Source: Mycolicibacter heraklionensis (GTDB lineage: Bacteria; Actinomycetota; Actinomycetes; Mycobacteriales; Mycobacteriaceae). From it: a DNA stretch of 64,000 nucleotides. Below are positions 8,842-17,813 of the stretch, piece after piece. Under the pieces are notes generated by a model. It did not search any database. It saw only the letters and a list, made by a program, of their open reading frames with translations, and had not been told where the DNA came from. A program made the translations under genes and the position numbers. Each line of letters starts with the position of its first letter. Position 1 is the first letter of the stretch. The stretch lies in the NCBI RefSeq assembly GCF_001021505.1, contig NZ_LDPO01000008.1, forward strand, positions 62,001 through 126,000. Reading direction: 5' to 3'.

Positions 8842-9297
8842 TTAGCCTCCCAAGACCGCGCGGTCGGCTCGCAACAGCTCGACGGTCACCCCGTCGGGGT
8901 CTCGCACGGTCGCAGCGAGAAGGTCACCGCGACTCGTGTGCAGCATCCGTGGCGTCCCGCCGAGACCCAAATCGGCCAGGCGCGACAGTACCGCCGGTAC
9001 ATCGACCTGCACGGAGAGCAGGAACAAGCCCCGGGTCGGCACGCCCGGCTGCTGCGGATCGTTCTTCAGTTCCGGTGCGCCGAGGTCCAGCAGCTCAACG
9101 ATCCCACCGCCCCGATTCTGCGCGTCGCCCAGGAACACCGTTCGCACCGTGCTGGTGTGCAGCCGGCCCAGCAGGGGTTCCAGATCGGTCTCCAAGACAG
9201 TGTCGACCAGGACGTCGAGTCCGATTCCGTCCCGGTAGAACCGCAGCGACGCATCCATGTCGGCCGGACAGATCCCGCTGTGGTGCACGATGGTCAT
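8842..9297 (-). CDS. VOC-superfamily (glyoxalase/dioxygenase-like) protein
   Basis: 151-residue protein with two beta-alpha-beta-beta-beta repeats typical of the vicinal oxygen chelate fold. Candidate metal ligands are His5/His6 in IVHHSGI, Glu in GGIVELLDL, and a C-terminal Glu in DGVTVELL. The start at 9297 has a strong GAGGAGAAG ribosome site. It is the third gene behind the Rieske oxygenase on the same strand, so it may process a ring-oxidised product (inference). The reaction cannot be told from sequence: isomerase, extradiol-type dioxygenase and binding-only relatives all exist. Confidence 0.85.
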   Translation of the reverse strand: MTIVHHSGICPADMDASLRFYRDGIGLDVLVDTVLETDLEPLLGRLHTSTVRTVFLGDAQNRGGGIVELLDLGAPELKNDPQQPGVPTRGLFLLSVQVDVPAVLSRLADLGLGGTPRMLHTSRGDLLAATVRDPDGVTVELLRADRAVLGG

Positions 9298-9434
9298 GTC
9301 TTCTCCTCGCCGCCGCTGACGTAGCAACGATCGCCCATCAGCGGTCGAATGGCAAGGGCTTGAGCGGGATTGGCACCGACGCAAGCCACTCTCGTCGATC
9401 AGGTCCGAATTCCATTGCAGTGTCGATGCTTTGA

Positions 9435-9611
9435 TCACGGCGGATCGAGATGTCCCGGGTCCACCCCGGCCTCGTGCAGGCATTCGACCAGCGCGCGCTT
9501 GAACTGCAGCCCGAGGCTGGTGCCACGGGCGCGCAGCATGGCGTCCAAGCGTTCCCAGTCCTCGCTCGGAAGGCTGAACGAGAAGTGGATGTCCGTCCAC
9601 GACCTGTTCAT
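9435..9611 (-). CDS. Small ribbon-helix-helix-like protein (58 aa)
   Basis: A 58-codon frame reading MNRSWTDIHFSFSLP then SEDWERLDAMLRARG and FKRALVECLHEAG. The pattern (short beta-strand ending in LP, amphipathic helix, Gly/Thr-Ser turn, second helix) is that of MetJ/Arc-type ribbon-helix-helix DNA-binding proteins. The start is 12 bases after the Rieske stop, in the same direction, and the VOC gene follows 137 bases later. The ribosome site is weak (CCGAAG), so coupled translation is likely. Whether it regulates this cluster or is a conserved companion is unknown. It could also be a chance frame, although the codon pattern and position argue for a gene. Confidence 0.55.
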   Translation of the reverse strand: MNRSWTDIHFSFSLPSEDWERLDAMLRARGTSLGLQFKRALVECLHEAGVDPGHLDPP

Positions 9612-9623
9612 CTTCGGCCCCGG

Positions 9624-10577
9624 TCAGTTCACCGCCGCATACGAATAGAACTGCTCGGCCCAGCGCCGGTATTCGATGATGGCGCTCTCGCCAGTCGCCA
9701 GTTTGGGCGCTGGCCGGAAGATCTTGTTCTCCCAGATCGGGATGTCCTGGATGATCTGCCGGCTGAACTCCCGCATCAGACCAGCGCCGTAGCGGTCGGG
9801 TCCCCCGGTCTCCGGATCCCGCCGGAGCACGAAGATGTACTGCGCCCGCAGCACGGTGTCCTCGACGGGTGTGATCGTGAACATCACACGGCCGTCGCCG
9901 ATTCCACGTTGACGCACGACGTCGATACCGAGCCCCCACAGCTCCGACTCGATCGCGCCTTCCACCTGGCCGCGCGGGGTGTTCATCGTGACACTCGCGA
10001 CCGACCGGAACATCGGGCCGTCCTCGACGAGTTCCACGGCGCCGAAACCCGGTACACCGTGGACGTATTGGAAATGGGAGATGTCGACGGTGTTCTCGAA
10101 GATCTCCTGAACGTGCGACCGGATGATCCAGGTGTCGGATTCGACGACGACGTATCCGTCGCCGTCGAGTTCGGTCAACGCCGGCGGCTCCCACGTCGGC
10201 TTGCTGCCCGATTCGGAGTACCAGACCAGAATCTGGCCGTTGCGCTCAAGGGTCGGCAGACAACCGAGACGTGCCGTGCGGTTCGGCTGATCGCGGTACG
10301 GGATCAAGACATTGCGACCGGAGCCGTCGTAGCGCCAATGGTGGAACGGGCAGACGATGTTGTCGTCCTCCACGAACCCGCCGACCGCGATGTTCGCACC
10401 CAGGTGAGCGCAGTAGGCATCCAAGACGTGGGCCTCCCCACTGTTCCGCCCCCGGTAACAGGCGAAGTCTCGTCCGAAGGCGCGCACCGCCATCAGTGTT
10501 CCCGCCGACACGGCATCCGACGCCGCCACGCGATACCAGCTGTCGGGGAAGGGCGGGAGGTCGATGCGGCGGGCCAT
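9624..10577 (-). CDS. Rieske non-haem iron oxygenase, KshA/DAF36-like
   Basis: 317-residue oxygenase component. The Rieske [2Fe-2S] ligands are Cys56-x-His58 and Cys76-x2-His79 (YCAHLG ... CPFHHW). The mononuclear iron site follows in NTVDISHFQYVH with Asp165, His168 and His173. The arrangement is that of 3-ketosteroid 9-alpha-hydroxylase KshA and its relatives, though it is shorter than KshA (about 380 residues). It needs a separate reductase, which is not in this window. GAAGG lies a few bases before the ATG. The operon continues with the small RHH-like gene and the VOC gene. A sterol-like or other polycyclic substrate is plausible by family only. Confidence 0.88.
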   Translation of the reverse strand: MARRIDLPPFPDSWYRVAASDAVSAGTLMAVRAFGRDFACYRGRNSGEAHVLDAYCAHLGANIAVGGFVEDDNIVCPFHHWRYDGSGRNVLIPYRDQPNRTARLGCLPTLERNGQILVWYSESGSKPTWEPPALTELDGDGYVVVESDTWIIRSHVQEIFENTVDISHFQYVHGVPGFGAVELVEDGPMFRSVASVTMNTPRGQVEGAIESELWGLGIDVVRQRGIGDGRVMFTITPVEDTVLRAQYIFVLRRDPETGGPDRYGAGLMREFSRQIIQDIPIWENKIFRPAPKLATGESAIIEYRRWAEQFYSYAAVN

Positions 10578-10650
10578 GACTTACCTTCTTTCGCGATCGC
10601 CGGGGGCGGCGCGTTGACGAGCCGATGAAGCCAAAACTAGCATCTTTATA

Positions 10651-11409
10651 ATGATTGCATCAAAACGCGGCACGGCCCTGATAATCGGCGCCACCGGTGG
10701 CATCGGTGAGGCGTGCGCGCGCAGTTTGCACGCCGCGGGCTACGCCCTGCTCCTGAGCGGTCGGCGTAGCGAACCCCTGCACCGCCTGTCCGAGGAACTG
10801 GGCGCAGGGTGCCTGGCTTGCGACGCCAACGACGAGGCGCGTCTGGGTGATCTCGTCGCGACCGCGACCGAGGGTATCGACGTCGTCGTGCACGCGGCGG
10901 GCATCCTCAAGGGCCGGGCGGCGCGTGAACAGTCGGTCGAGACGTTCGACGAGGTGATCGCAGCGAACCTGCGTTCGGCGTATGTCCTCGTGCATACCGC
11001 GTTGCCGGCGATCAACGTCGGCGGGCGCATCATTCTGGTGTCCTCCACCTCCGCGACACGCCCAATGCGGGGGCTGACCGCCTATTCCGCGGCGAAAGCG
11101 GGGATGAATGCGATGGCCGAGGCGTTGGCGGCCGAGCTGGAAACCGATGGCATCAACGTCAGCCTGGTGTCGCCCGGCCCGGTTAGCACCCCGATGATGG
11201 ATCAGTCGGTCAATGCGTTCAGCGCCTTGCCTGCTGCCGATGTCGGCGACGTCGTTGCGTGGCTCGCCGCCCTGCCGCCGCGGATGGTGGTGCCCGATGT
11301 CTTGTTTCGCGCTCCCTACCGCGGACCGTTCGCAGAGATGACCGGCGGCAGCGGTACCGCAGGACAGAGTGTCGCCGAGGCGCGGGCGGCGAAGCGCGCC
11401 AGCATGTGA
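10651..11409 (+). CDS. Short-chain dehydrogenase/reductase
   Basis: 252-residue classical SDR. GATGGIG at 13-19 binds the nucleotide, HAAGIL is in the usual NAG position, SSTSA carries the catalytic Ser, and YSAAKA the Tyr/Lys pair. Arg in LLSGRRSE after the second strand suggests NADP(H). It is divergent from the Rieske oxygenase with 73 bases between starts. TATAAT at 10647-10652 overlaps the ATG, so either a promoter for a later start or a chance match is present; no strong ribosome site is visible. Confidence 0.88.
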   Translation: MIASKRGTALIIGATGGIGEACARSLHAAGYALLLSGRRSEPLHRLSEELGAGCLACDANDEARLGDLVATATEGIDVVVHAAGILKGRAAREQSVETFDEVIAANLRSAYVLVHTALPAINVGGRIILVSSTSATRPMRGLTAYSAAKAGMNAMAEALAAELETDGINVSLVSPGPVSTPMMDQSVNAFSALPAADVGDVVAWLAALPPRMVVPDVLFRAPYRGPFAEMTGGSGTAGQSVAEARAAKRASM

Positions 11410-11437
11410 CGACGCGCGGACCGAAACCCGCGACTTT

Positions 11438-11454
11438 ACGGTAATAATTACCGC
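11438..11454. promoter_or_regulatory. Operator site 1 of the ACGGTA-N5-TACCGT family
   Basis: ACGGTA-ATAAT-TACCGC, containing the perfect 15-base palindrome CGGTAAT-A-ATTACCG (11439-11453). It lies about 80 bases upstream of the histidine phosphatase start at 11535. Extra half-sites TTACCG (11460-11465) and ACGGTA (11506-11511) follow. Confidence 0.75.
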
Positions 11455-11534
11455 TAGACTTACCGCGCGCGATCGGCTAGCGTCAGTTCAGTAGCGATCC
11501 GGATGACGGTAATCATCGTTGGAAATGAGATGTC

Positions 11535-12554
11535 ATGTCGCAACATGTCATTCGCCCTTGGGCCACCGCAATTGTCGCTCTCGCCGGCACCGGCGTCATC
11601 GCCGTCGCCCCTGCGGCGACGCCGCTACCCGACGTCCAGAACGCCATGCTTCAACTCGCCGCCGATGCCGATATCCTGCTGAATTTCGTGCGACACGGTG
11701 AATCGACAGACAACGTCAATCTGATCGACGGCACTGTGGTCCCCGGCGCCCCGCTGACGGAGTTGGGCCAGCAACAGGCGCAGAACATCGCCACCGAACT
11801 CCTCAACTCCTACGGAAGCGGTGGCGTCGACGGGATCTACTCAGCGCAGTTGCTACGAGCACTGGAAACCGCTGCGCCGTTCGCCGCCCTCGAGGGCCTG
11901 ACCGTGCAGGAGCTGTCCGGGCTCAACGAGATCAATGTCGGTGTCTTCGAAGGCTTTCAAGCGTCGAGTCAGTCGGAGTACGAACTGGTAGGTGCGCTCG
12001 TTCTGCTGGCCCCGTTCCTGTGGACGCTGGGACTACAGTCCGTGCCGTTGCTGGGCTCCTCGGACTACAACGGGATGGCGTTCGACGCGCGCTTCAGCGA
12101 CGCTGTTCAAGCAATTTATGACGCCGGCGGTCCCAACCACGTCGATGTGGCTTTCTCGTCTGCGGCGGCCACGATGGTCTGGACGATGATGAACGTCGAC
12201 AACCCGGATCCGTTGCTCATCTTGCAACACCCGCTACCCAACACTGCTCAAGTCGTGATCGAGGGCAGTCCCACCGATGGATGGACGCTGATCAGCTGGG
12301 ATGGGATGCCGGTACCGGCGGCGGATCTGGCGACACAACTGTTCGTCGACTTTCGCGACCTGATCGTGGCTCCACAGACCGCGTCCTACCAGATTCAGGC
12401 GGCGCTGCTCAGCTCGGATCCGACCACGATCATCAACACGATCCAAACCGCTTTCACAGATGTGCTCACCGCGCTGGGCCAGTTCCCCCAGTCGGTGATC
12501 AGCGACATCATCGACGCTCTGAACGCCGGAGTTGCCGATACGGCCGTGATCTGA
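11535..12554 (+). CDS. Secreted histidine-phosphatase-family protein
   Basis: 339 residues beginning with a hydrophobic signal segment (WATAIVALAGTGVIAVAPAA, about 9-28) and therefore probably exported. The phosphoglycerate-mutase/acid-phosphatase motif RHGES is at 53-57 (His54 would be the phosphorylated residue), and a second Arg/Glu-rich active-site region occurs near GLNEINVGVFEG. The natural substrate is unknown; phosphomonoesters or phosphoinositides are family options. It is a single gene with operator site 1 upstream, so it probably belongs to the same regulon as the mce operon. Confidence 0.85.
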   Translation: MSQHVIRPWATAIVALAGTGVIAVAPAATPLPDVQNAMLQLAADADILLNFVRHGESTDNVNLIDGTVVPGAPLTELGQQQAQNIATELLNSYGSGGVDGIYSAQLLRALETAAPFAALEGLTVQELSGLNEINVGVFEGFQASSQSEYELVGALVLLAPFLWTLGLQSVPLLGSSDYNGMAFDARFSDAVQAIYDAGGPNHVDVAFSSAAATMVWTMMNVDNPDPLLILQHPLPNTAQVVIEGSPTDGWTLISWDGMPVPAADLATQLFVDFRDLIVAPQTASYQIQAALLSSDPTTIINTIQTAFTDVLTALGQFPQSVISDIIDALNAGVADTAVI

Positions 12555-12597
12555 GCCGAGGAAGCGCGGGCCCAGGCCACGGCCGAACTTCACCGGT

Positions 12598-13401
12598 TCA
12601 GATGAAGTCCGAGCCGCCATCGACATTGACGGTCGCCCCGGTGACGTAGCCGTTGCGTCGGGACGCCAAGTAGGTCGTGATCGAGGCAATCTCCTCCGGC
12701 AGGCCCGCGCGTCCCAGGTCGCACGGCTGATGGAAGTTGGCGTCGATCCACTTCATCACGTCTACCGGGTCCTCGGCGTCGAGGCCGTCGGCGGCCAGGA
12801 CATCCTTCAGCGCCTCGGTGAAGCTCGCCGTGACGATGGTCCCTGGACACACGCAGTTCACCAAGATGCCGTCCTTGGCAAGGCTTTTCGACAAGTTCTT
12901 TGTGACGCTGCTCAGCGCTGCCTTCGACGCGGTGTAGGCCACGATCCGCGGGTTCTGCCGTTGGATGGAGTGGGCGGACAGGGTCACGATGCGGGCCCAA
13001 TCCGCAGCACGCAACAACGGCAGCGAAGCGCGTATGGATCGCACACCCGACATGGTTCCCAGCGCAAACGCCGCCTCCCAGTCCGAGTCGTCCATCTCCT
13101 CGAAGTAGCCGTCGCCGGGGCCGATGGTATGGACCAAAGCATTGAGGTCTCCCCAGCGCTGCGCCACCTTCGCGAAACCCGCGGCAATGGACTCGGCATT
13201 GCCCATATCGACGCTGATGCCCCATGCCTCCGGTGCGCCGGCGGCCCGCAGCCGCTCTGCCGCCGCGTCGAGCGCCACTTGGTCTCTGGCCATCACCGCG
13301 ACGCTGGCGCCCTCGGCTGCGATGGTCTCGGCGATCGCCAGCCCCATCCCCTTGCTGCCTCCGGTGACAACCGCTTTCGCGCCGGCCAAACCCAGATCCA
13401 T
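12598..13401 (-). CDS. Short-chain dehydrogenase/reductase
   Basis: 267 residues from ATG 13401 (MDLGLAGAKAVVTGG), chosen because GAGGAGT lies just upstream and because it begins 3 bases after the TetR stop. GGSKGMG binds the cofactor, HTIGPGDG replaces the usual NNAG, and SAHS with YTASK gives the Ser and Tyr/Lys catalytic residues. Last gene of the DUF1214-sulfotransferase-TetR-SDR operon. The substrate is not predictable. Confidence 0.88.
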   Translation of the reverse strand: MDLGLAGAKAVVTGGSKGMGLAIAETIAAEGASVAVMARDQVALDAAAERLRAAGAPEAWGISVDMGNAESIAAGFAKVAQRWGDLNALVHTIGPGDGYFEEMDDSDWEAAFALGTMSGVRSIRASLPLLRAADWARIVTLSAHSIQRQNPRIVAYTASKAALSSVTKNLSKSLAKDGILVNCVCPGTIVTASFTEALKDVLAADGLDAEDPVDVMKWIDANFHQPCDLGRAGLPEEIASITTYLASRRNGYVTGATVNVDGGSDFI

Positions 13402-13403
13402 AG

Positions 13404-14120
13404 TCACTCCTCGTGTTCGATGGTGTTCCAACACTCGCGATTTATCAGCGCGGCGATCCGGTCTCGGGAAACACCGAGTCCGCCCAGACAGAAATACAGC
13501 GTCGCCTCACGTATCCGCTGCCGATCACGGACGGCTACGCCCCATTGCGCTTCGACACACGCCCACACCGCACCATGCAGCAGGTCCGCATCCGTCTCGG
13601 GATCGATCCGAGGAAATATCCCGCGCTCTTTGCCGGCCACGAGTTGCTCGATGAGTGGTTTCAACATTTCGCGGTACGCCGGGCTGACCAGTTCGGGTGC
13701 CGCGAACATCTGCGACTGGGCTTCGCGGGAGAGGTGGCGCAGGTCAGATCGGATGGCCTCGTCGAAGACCAGATCCAACCGGCCGTCGATCCAGGCGGCC
13801 ACCGCTTCCAGCGGTCCGGCGGCCGATGCCATCTTGCCGCGGAGCCGGACCTTCTCGACTCGGCCCATGCCCAGGAAGACTTCTTGAACCAGCTGATCCT
13901 TTGAATCGAAGTGGCGGTAGAACGCCCTGGTCCCCAACTCGGCCCTGGCGAGAAGATCGGCGATGGTCAGCCCGCCGACTCCACGCTCCTGGACGATCTT
14001 CGACGCGGCGGCAAGCAGTTTGAGACGCACACCGGCGTCGGGGTCCAGCTTCGGGCGGTTCCGTCTCCCCGCCGTCGCCGCGGAGATCACCTTCGCGGAC
14101 GACGGCTCAGGCGGTGGCAT
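13404..14120 (-). CDS. TetR-family transcriptional regulator
   Basis: 238 residues with an N-terminal basic extension (about 25 residues) before the HTH, LTIADLLARAELGTRAFYRHFDSKDQL, near residues 50-75. The C-terminal domain has TetR_C-like helices and no visible metal motif. Its ATG overlaps the sulfotransferase stop by 14 bases and its stop lies 2 bases before the SDR start, so it is embedded in the operon it presumably controls. Confidence 0.88.
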   Translation of the reverse strand: MPPPEPSSAKVISAATAGRRNRPKLDPDAGVRLKLLAAASKIVQERGVGGLTIADLLARAELGTRAFYRHFDSKDQLVQEVFLGMGRVEKVRLRGKMASAAGPLEAVAAWIDGRLDLVFDEAIRSDLRHLSREAQSQMFAAPELVSPAYREMLKPLIEQLVAGKERGIFPRIDPETDADLLHGAVWACVEAQWGVAVRDRQRIREATLYFCLGGLGVSRDRIAALINRECWNTIEHEE

Positions 14121-15252
14121 CGTAGGTACGGAGATACTCGGCGAACTCGCCCCGCACGCGGTCCGCCGTGAGGCCGTAGTCCGCCAGCGTGTAGGTGTGC
14201 GAACCGCGCGATCCCGGCTTGTGTTCTTCTGCCCAGTCCTGCACCCGGCGGTGTGTCTCGTCGGTGTAGTCCAAGCCCAACCTGGCGTAGGCGTTCTGCA
14301 AGGTGTTCACCGGATCGGACTGCAGGTCGGAGAATGCGACATCGGCGAAACGCTCGTCTCCCACTCGCTTACGGAAATCCATCGCACGCCGGACGCCTTC
14401 GGCCCATATATCGAGCTGCTCGGCTCCGAGTTCGTGGGCGTCGTCGCGGTCGCTGCTCCAGCTGCGCACGTACTGGATCAGACTGCACACCGACGCCATC
14501 ACTTTCGCCGGATCACGGTGGCTCCACATGAATTTGGCGTTCGGATATGCCTCGACCAGTGCATCGAGGGCAAAGATGTGCACTGGGGTCTTCAGATGCC
14601 ACAGCGTAGGCGGGCAGTGCCACTGGAGGAGTTTGAGAACCCGCCGGTGGTAGGTGTAGGTCTCGCCCATATCGCACTGGAGAACCCAACGCAGATAGGC
14701 CGGAACCCGAACGACTCCGTCGAAATGCACGGTGCGGAAGTTCATCCCCATGATGTCTTGACACTCCGTGGCGGCGGTCGCTTCGGAGTTGTAGAGCGTC
14801 TTCATCAGGGGGAACATGTCGTTCATCATCTTCAGGCCGGTCTCGGCGTCAGCGATGCGCGGGTCCGTATGCTCAGTGGCCGACTCGGGCGGCGGGGTGG
14901 GTTGTTGAGACTCCCACATCCGCAGCGAGCGAAACTGGGAGTCTGCACCCACCAGTTGACTCAGCGCGGTGGTGCCGGTGCGCGGCAACCCGATGATGAA
15001 GACCGGACCGCCGACGATCTCGTCGTCGATCTCGGGATGGCGCTTGTAGGTGTCCTCGATCTTGAGTCGCTGGATCAGCGCGTTGCTGATGGTGGCGTGC
15101 TGCATCACCGCGCCGAGGTCGTTGAGGTCCGCTTCGGTGTTCAACGACTCGACGGTGCGCTCGAGGCCTTCGCGATAGTAAGTGGAGCCGAAGTCCTCGA
15201 GCCCCGTGGCGACGCGGGCGCCTTCTTCCAGTTCGTCGGCGGAGAAAGTCAT
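14107..15252 (-). CDS. Sulfotransferase-family protein
   Basis: 381 residues. GLPRTGTT at 88-95 is the 5'-phosphosulfate loop of PAPS-dependent sulfotransferases, and FMWSHRDPAKVMASVCSL is the 3'-phosphate-binding region. The family transfers sulfate to hydroxyls or amines of lipids, sugars or sterols, though many mycobacterial members (Sulfotransfer_3 type) have no known substrate. Its start overlaps the DUF1214 gene's stop by 4 bases, and TetR and SDR genes follow. Confidence 0.85.
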   Translation of the reverse strand: MTFSADELEEGARVATGLEDFGSTYYREGLERTVESLNTEADLNDLGAVMQHATISNALIQRLKIEDTYKRHPEIDDEIVGGPVFIIGLPRTGTTALSQLVGADSQFRSLRMWESQQPTPPPESATEHTDPRIADAETGLKMMNDMFPLMKTLYNSEATAATECQDIMGMNFRTVHFDGVVRVPAYLRWVLQCDMGETYTYHRRVLKLLQWHCPPTLWHLKTPVHIFALDALVEAYPNAKFMWSHRDPAKVMASVCSLIQYVRSWSSDRDDAHELGAEQLDIWAEGVRRAMDFRKRVGDERFADVAFSDLQSDPVNTLQNAYARLGLDYTDETHRRVQDWAEEHKPGSRGSHTYTLADYGLTADRVRGEFAEYLRTYDATA

Positions 15253-16472
15253 CGGGCGAACCTTTCGTGGACGGCGCGGCGACGCGCGGCAAGAATCTCA
15301 GCGCGCTGCTGGGTGCTCACCCGTTTCGTCTCTGCCGGAAGCTCAGAGTCGATCTGGTCGAACTTCACCACCCGGGTCGTGGGTTTGGGTGCCGTCTCGG
15401 TGCGAACACAGCGCAGGATCATTGCGCCGTTGCTGTGGCCGGCGCTATCGAGCCAGTTTGCGACGCCGGGATCGCGACCGCAGATGACCACGCGCAGAAT
15501 TCCGTCCGAATCGACGGCGGCCTGATGCGCGTTGAGGCTGGACTGGTGGTTGCCGTAGTGAATCGTCTCCCACCACGGGTTGCCCAGCGAATAGCTCCAG
15601 TAGACGCCCTGCGGCGGCTCTACTTCGAGAATCAGAGCTTCGTCCGGCGCCAAGTCGAATCGGCCGATGACCGGGCGGTTTTCCGCGGCGGCGCCCATCG
15701 AACTGAAGTTTGCCGGATCAAGAAAGTCGTTGACCGGCGGCGCGCCTCCGAACTGGATGAAGAACTTCAGGTTCTCCAGCACGAAGTCGCCCAGCGCCAC
15801 CAGTTGCGCGGCGACCCTTCCCGGCAGATTCACCGCACTGCGCCCGGTTTCGACGGCGTCGCCGATCCGCTCGATCTGCAGGGATGACCGCACTTCGGTG
15901 TCCCAGTCGTAGAAGAAGTGCCGAACGATCAACACCGGGTTGTCGCCGTCGATCTTCATCCAGTTTCCGGCGCGCTCGTCCGAAGACAGGATCACCTCAA
16001 AGGTGCCGTCCGGAGCGACGTCGAGCTCGTCGACCAGCTTGTTCATCGTGGAGACGATCCCGTTCATCGTCTGCAGTCCGACATACCGTGCAGTTCCCCG
16101 GTTTCCGAACAATCGGTAGGACTCACCGCCACGCATCGTCGCCCGGGTGTAGATGGCGTCTGGGCATTCCATACCCCAACTGATGACGTCGTCGGTGCTG
16201 GTGGGCTGCACGCGCAGGATGGGGTCGGGGTCGGCGCGCAGCGCCTCGTCGATACCCGCCGTCAGCAGCACCATCAGATGCCTGAGACCCGAGGCCAAGT
16301 CGAGGTCGTTGCGGGAGACATCCGCCTCTTGCACGTACCGGCCTGCCGCCCCGAGCTGTTCGAGCAGGTGCGACCACGCGGACGCAAGGCCGACATCGTC
16401 GGCGCCTCGCAGCGATGCCTCCGCGATCGCGAACGGCAGCCACGCCGCCGGCTTGTCCTGTCCGCCGCTCAT
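15249..16472 (-). CDS. DUF1214-domain protein, function unknown
   Basis: 407 residues with no signal peptide. The C-terminal half contains the DUF1214-like beta region (GVYWSYSLGNPWWETIHYGNHQ onward through the end near WLDSAGHSNG). The family often accompanies catabolic or sulfotransferase genes in mycobacteria, but no activity is established that I know of. First gene of a four-gene leftward operon; 284 bases lie upstream of it. The exact boundaries of the domain are not certain. Confidence 0.8.
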   Translation of the reverse strand: MSGGQDKPAAWLPFAIAEASLRGADDVGLASAWSHLLEQLGAAGRYVQEADVSRNDLDLASGLRHLMVLLTAGIDEALRADPDPILRVQPTSTDDVISWGMECPDAIYTRATMRGGESYRLFGNRGTARYVGLQTMNGIVSTMNKLVDELDVAPDGTFEVILSSDERAGNWMKIDGDNPVLIVRHFFYDWDTEVRSSLQIERIGDAVETGRSAVNLPGRVAAQLVALGDFVLENLKFFIQFGGAPPVNDFLDPANFSSMGAAAENRPVIGRFDLAPDEALILEVEPPQGVYWSYSLGNPWWETIHYGNHQSSLNAHQAAVDSDGILRVVICGRDPGVANWLDSAGHSNGAMILRCVRTETAPKPTTRVVKFDQIDSELPAETKRVSTQQRAEILAARRRAVHERFAR

Positions 16473-16756
16473 TGCACTCCTTGCGTCGGCGGGGCAATCC
16501 CACGACCACCCGCGAAAACGCGATTTTCAGTTAAGGACATACGGAACTATCACACCCAAACATGTGGCGTGTCAATACCCAGTGCAGATCTAGCTTCATC
16601 GGTTGTGCCACTTAGTATTTCGAACCTCTCATCAACGGCGGCGCGAGAACGCCCGCCAGGAGTACGCATCTGGGATAAATCCTGGTCGTATGACTGTGGA
16701 TTTTGCTCGGCGCAAGTCGGGTGACTGACTGCGCGCGTCGACTTCACGTGCATTCG
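16473..16756. other. Intergenic region upstream of the DUF1214 operon
   Basis: 284 bases between the DUF1214 start and the LLM oxidoreductase stop. It is more AT-rich than its surroundings near 16540-16620 and should hold the leftward operon promoter. I see no ACGGTA-N5-TACCGT site here and no convincing open frame. Confidence 0.5.
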
Positions 16757-17677
16757 CTACGTCGCGGCGATCACTTCGGAGCCGAAGGCTTCGATCGCCT
16801 CCAGGGTCTGCGCCAAGCTGTCACCCGGCAGCGCCACCTGCACCCAGGTAACACCACGCTTTTCCAGGTCGGCCAGACCGGTCAGGTACTCGTCGGCGTT
16901 GAAGCCCGGCGTTCCCGGTTGCCCGCCCGCATCGTTTCCGAACGCGATATCGATCGCGCCGAAGTCGCGACCTTCGGCGTCGCACCGGCGGCGCAGATCG
17001 GCGATCCCTCCGGCAAGGCCGTCGACGTCATCCAGCACCGCGGTCCGAGCGACCTGCGCCAGCACGGGCGGCGCCTTGAACGGGCACCAACCGTCGCCGT
17101 GCCGGACGACGCGGCGACGCGCAGCGGCGGTGTTGCCGCCGATCCAGATCGGCGGATGGGGCGCAGTCGCCGGCCGGGGATGGGCCGTGATGCCGCGTGC
17201 TACGAAGTTCCGCCCGTCGAATGACACATCGTCACCCGTCCAGATCGCGCGGATGACTTCCAGCGCCTCGTCGAACAGCGTGGCTCGTTCGTCGAAGTCC
17301 ACCCCCAGTGCCGCGAATTCGCGCTTGAGATATCCGACCCCGACCGCGAGCGTGAACCGACCCCCGGAAAGCACGTCGAGAGTCGCACCGGACTTGGCCA
17401 CCAGAAACGGATTGCGATACGGCAGCACCACGATGTTGGGCACCAGCCGCAGCGTTGTGGTGTGAGCCGCGGCAAATCCCATCGCCACGAAGGGATCCAG
17501 CGAGTCGTGCCCTCCGGATTCCAACCACCGCTGCGTGGGCGCGGGATGGTCGGTGAACCCGAGCCCGTGGAATCCCGCCGACTCCGCGGCGACGGCGACC
17601 GCAGCGATACCGGCCCCGTCTGCGAGTTCGGGGTCGTAGGGATGGCTGTGCATCGGATGGGTGATGGAGAACTTCAC
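16757..17677 (-). CDS. LLM-class F420-dependent oxidoreductase
   Basis: 306-residue TIM-barrel flavin/F420 enzyme. The start MKFSITHPMHSH, LPYRNPFLVAK, the glycine-rich GGRFTLAVGVGYLKREFAALG and PPIWIGGNTAAARRRVVRHGDGWCP are typical of the actinobacterial LLM F420 subfamily. It probably carries out a hydride transfer on a secondary alcohol, ketone or enone. It is divergent from the DUF35-thiolase pair across operator site 2, so the two transcription units may be co-regulated. Confidence 0.88.
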   Translation of the reverse strand: MKFSITHPMHSHPYDPELADGAGIAAVAVAAESAGFHGLGFTDHPAPTQRWLESGGHDSLDPFVAMGFAAAHTTTLRLVPNIVVLPYRNPFLVAKSGATLDVLSGGRFTLAVGVGYLKREFAALGVDFDERATLFDEALEVIRAIWTGDDVSFDGRNFVARGITAHPRPATAPHPPIWIGGNTAAARRRVVRHGDGWCPFKAPPVLAQVARTAVLDDVDGLAGGIADLRRRCDAEGRDFGAIDIAFGNDAGGQPGTPGFNADEYLTGLADLEKRGVTWVQVALPGDSLAQTLEAIEAFGSEVIAAT

Positions 17678-17745
17678 TGCGACAACTCCTCAACCGCTAG
17701 AACAAACTCCCGCAACCGCCGGACGAGTACCGCTACCGTTATCTT

Positions 17746-17762
17746 ACGGTATTGGTTACCGT
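17746..17762. promoter_or_regulatory. Operator site 2: perfect ACGGTA-TTGGT-TACCGT
   Basis: TACGGTA and TACCGTA (17745-17763) form a perfect 7-bp inverted repeat with a 5-base spacer between the LLM gene (start 17677) and the DUF35 gene (start 17814). A third half-site TACCGT lies at 17734-17739. It is the strongest copy on this side of the cluster and is placed to control both directions. Confidence 0.8.
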
Positions 17763-17813
17763 AGCCATCGTGGCATACGTCGCGCCACCCGCGAGCCCGG
17801 ACCTGGAGGATCA

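Noticed and set aside
10647-10652. TATAAT box at the SDR start codon
   Set aside because: It overlaps the ATG that the SDR fold requires; a transcript starting from it would lose the start, so it is probably chance.
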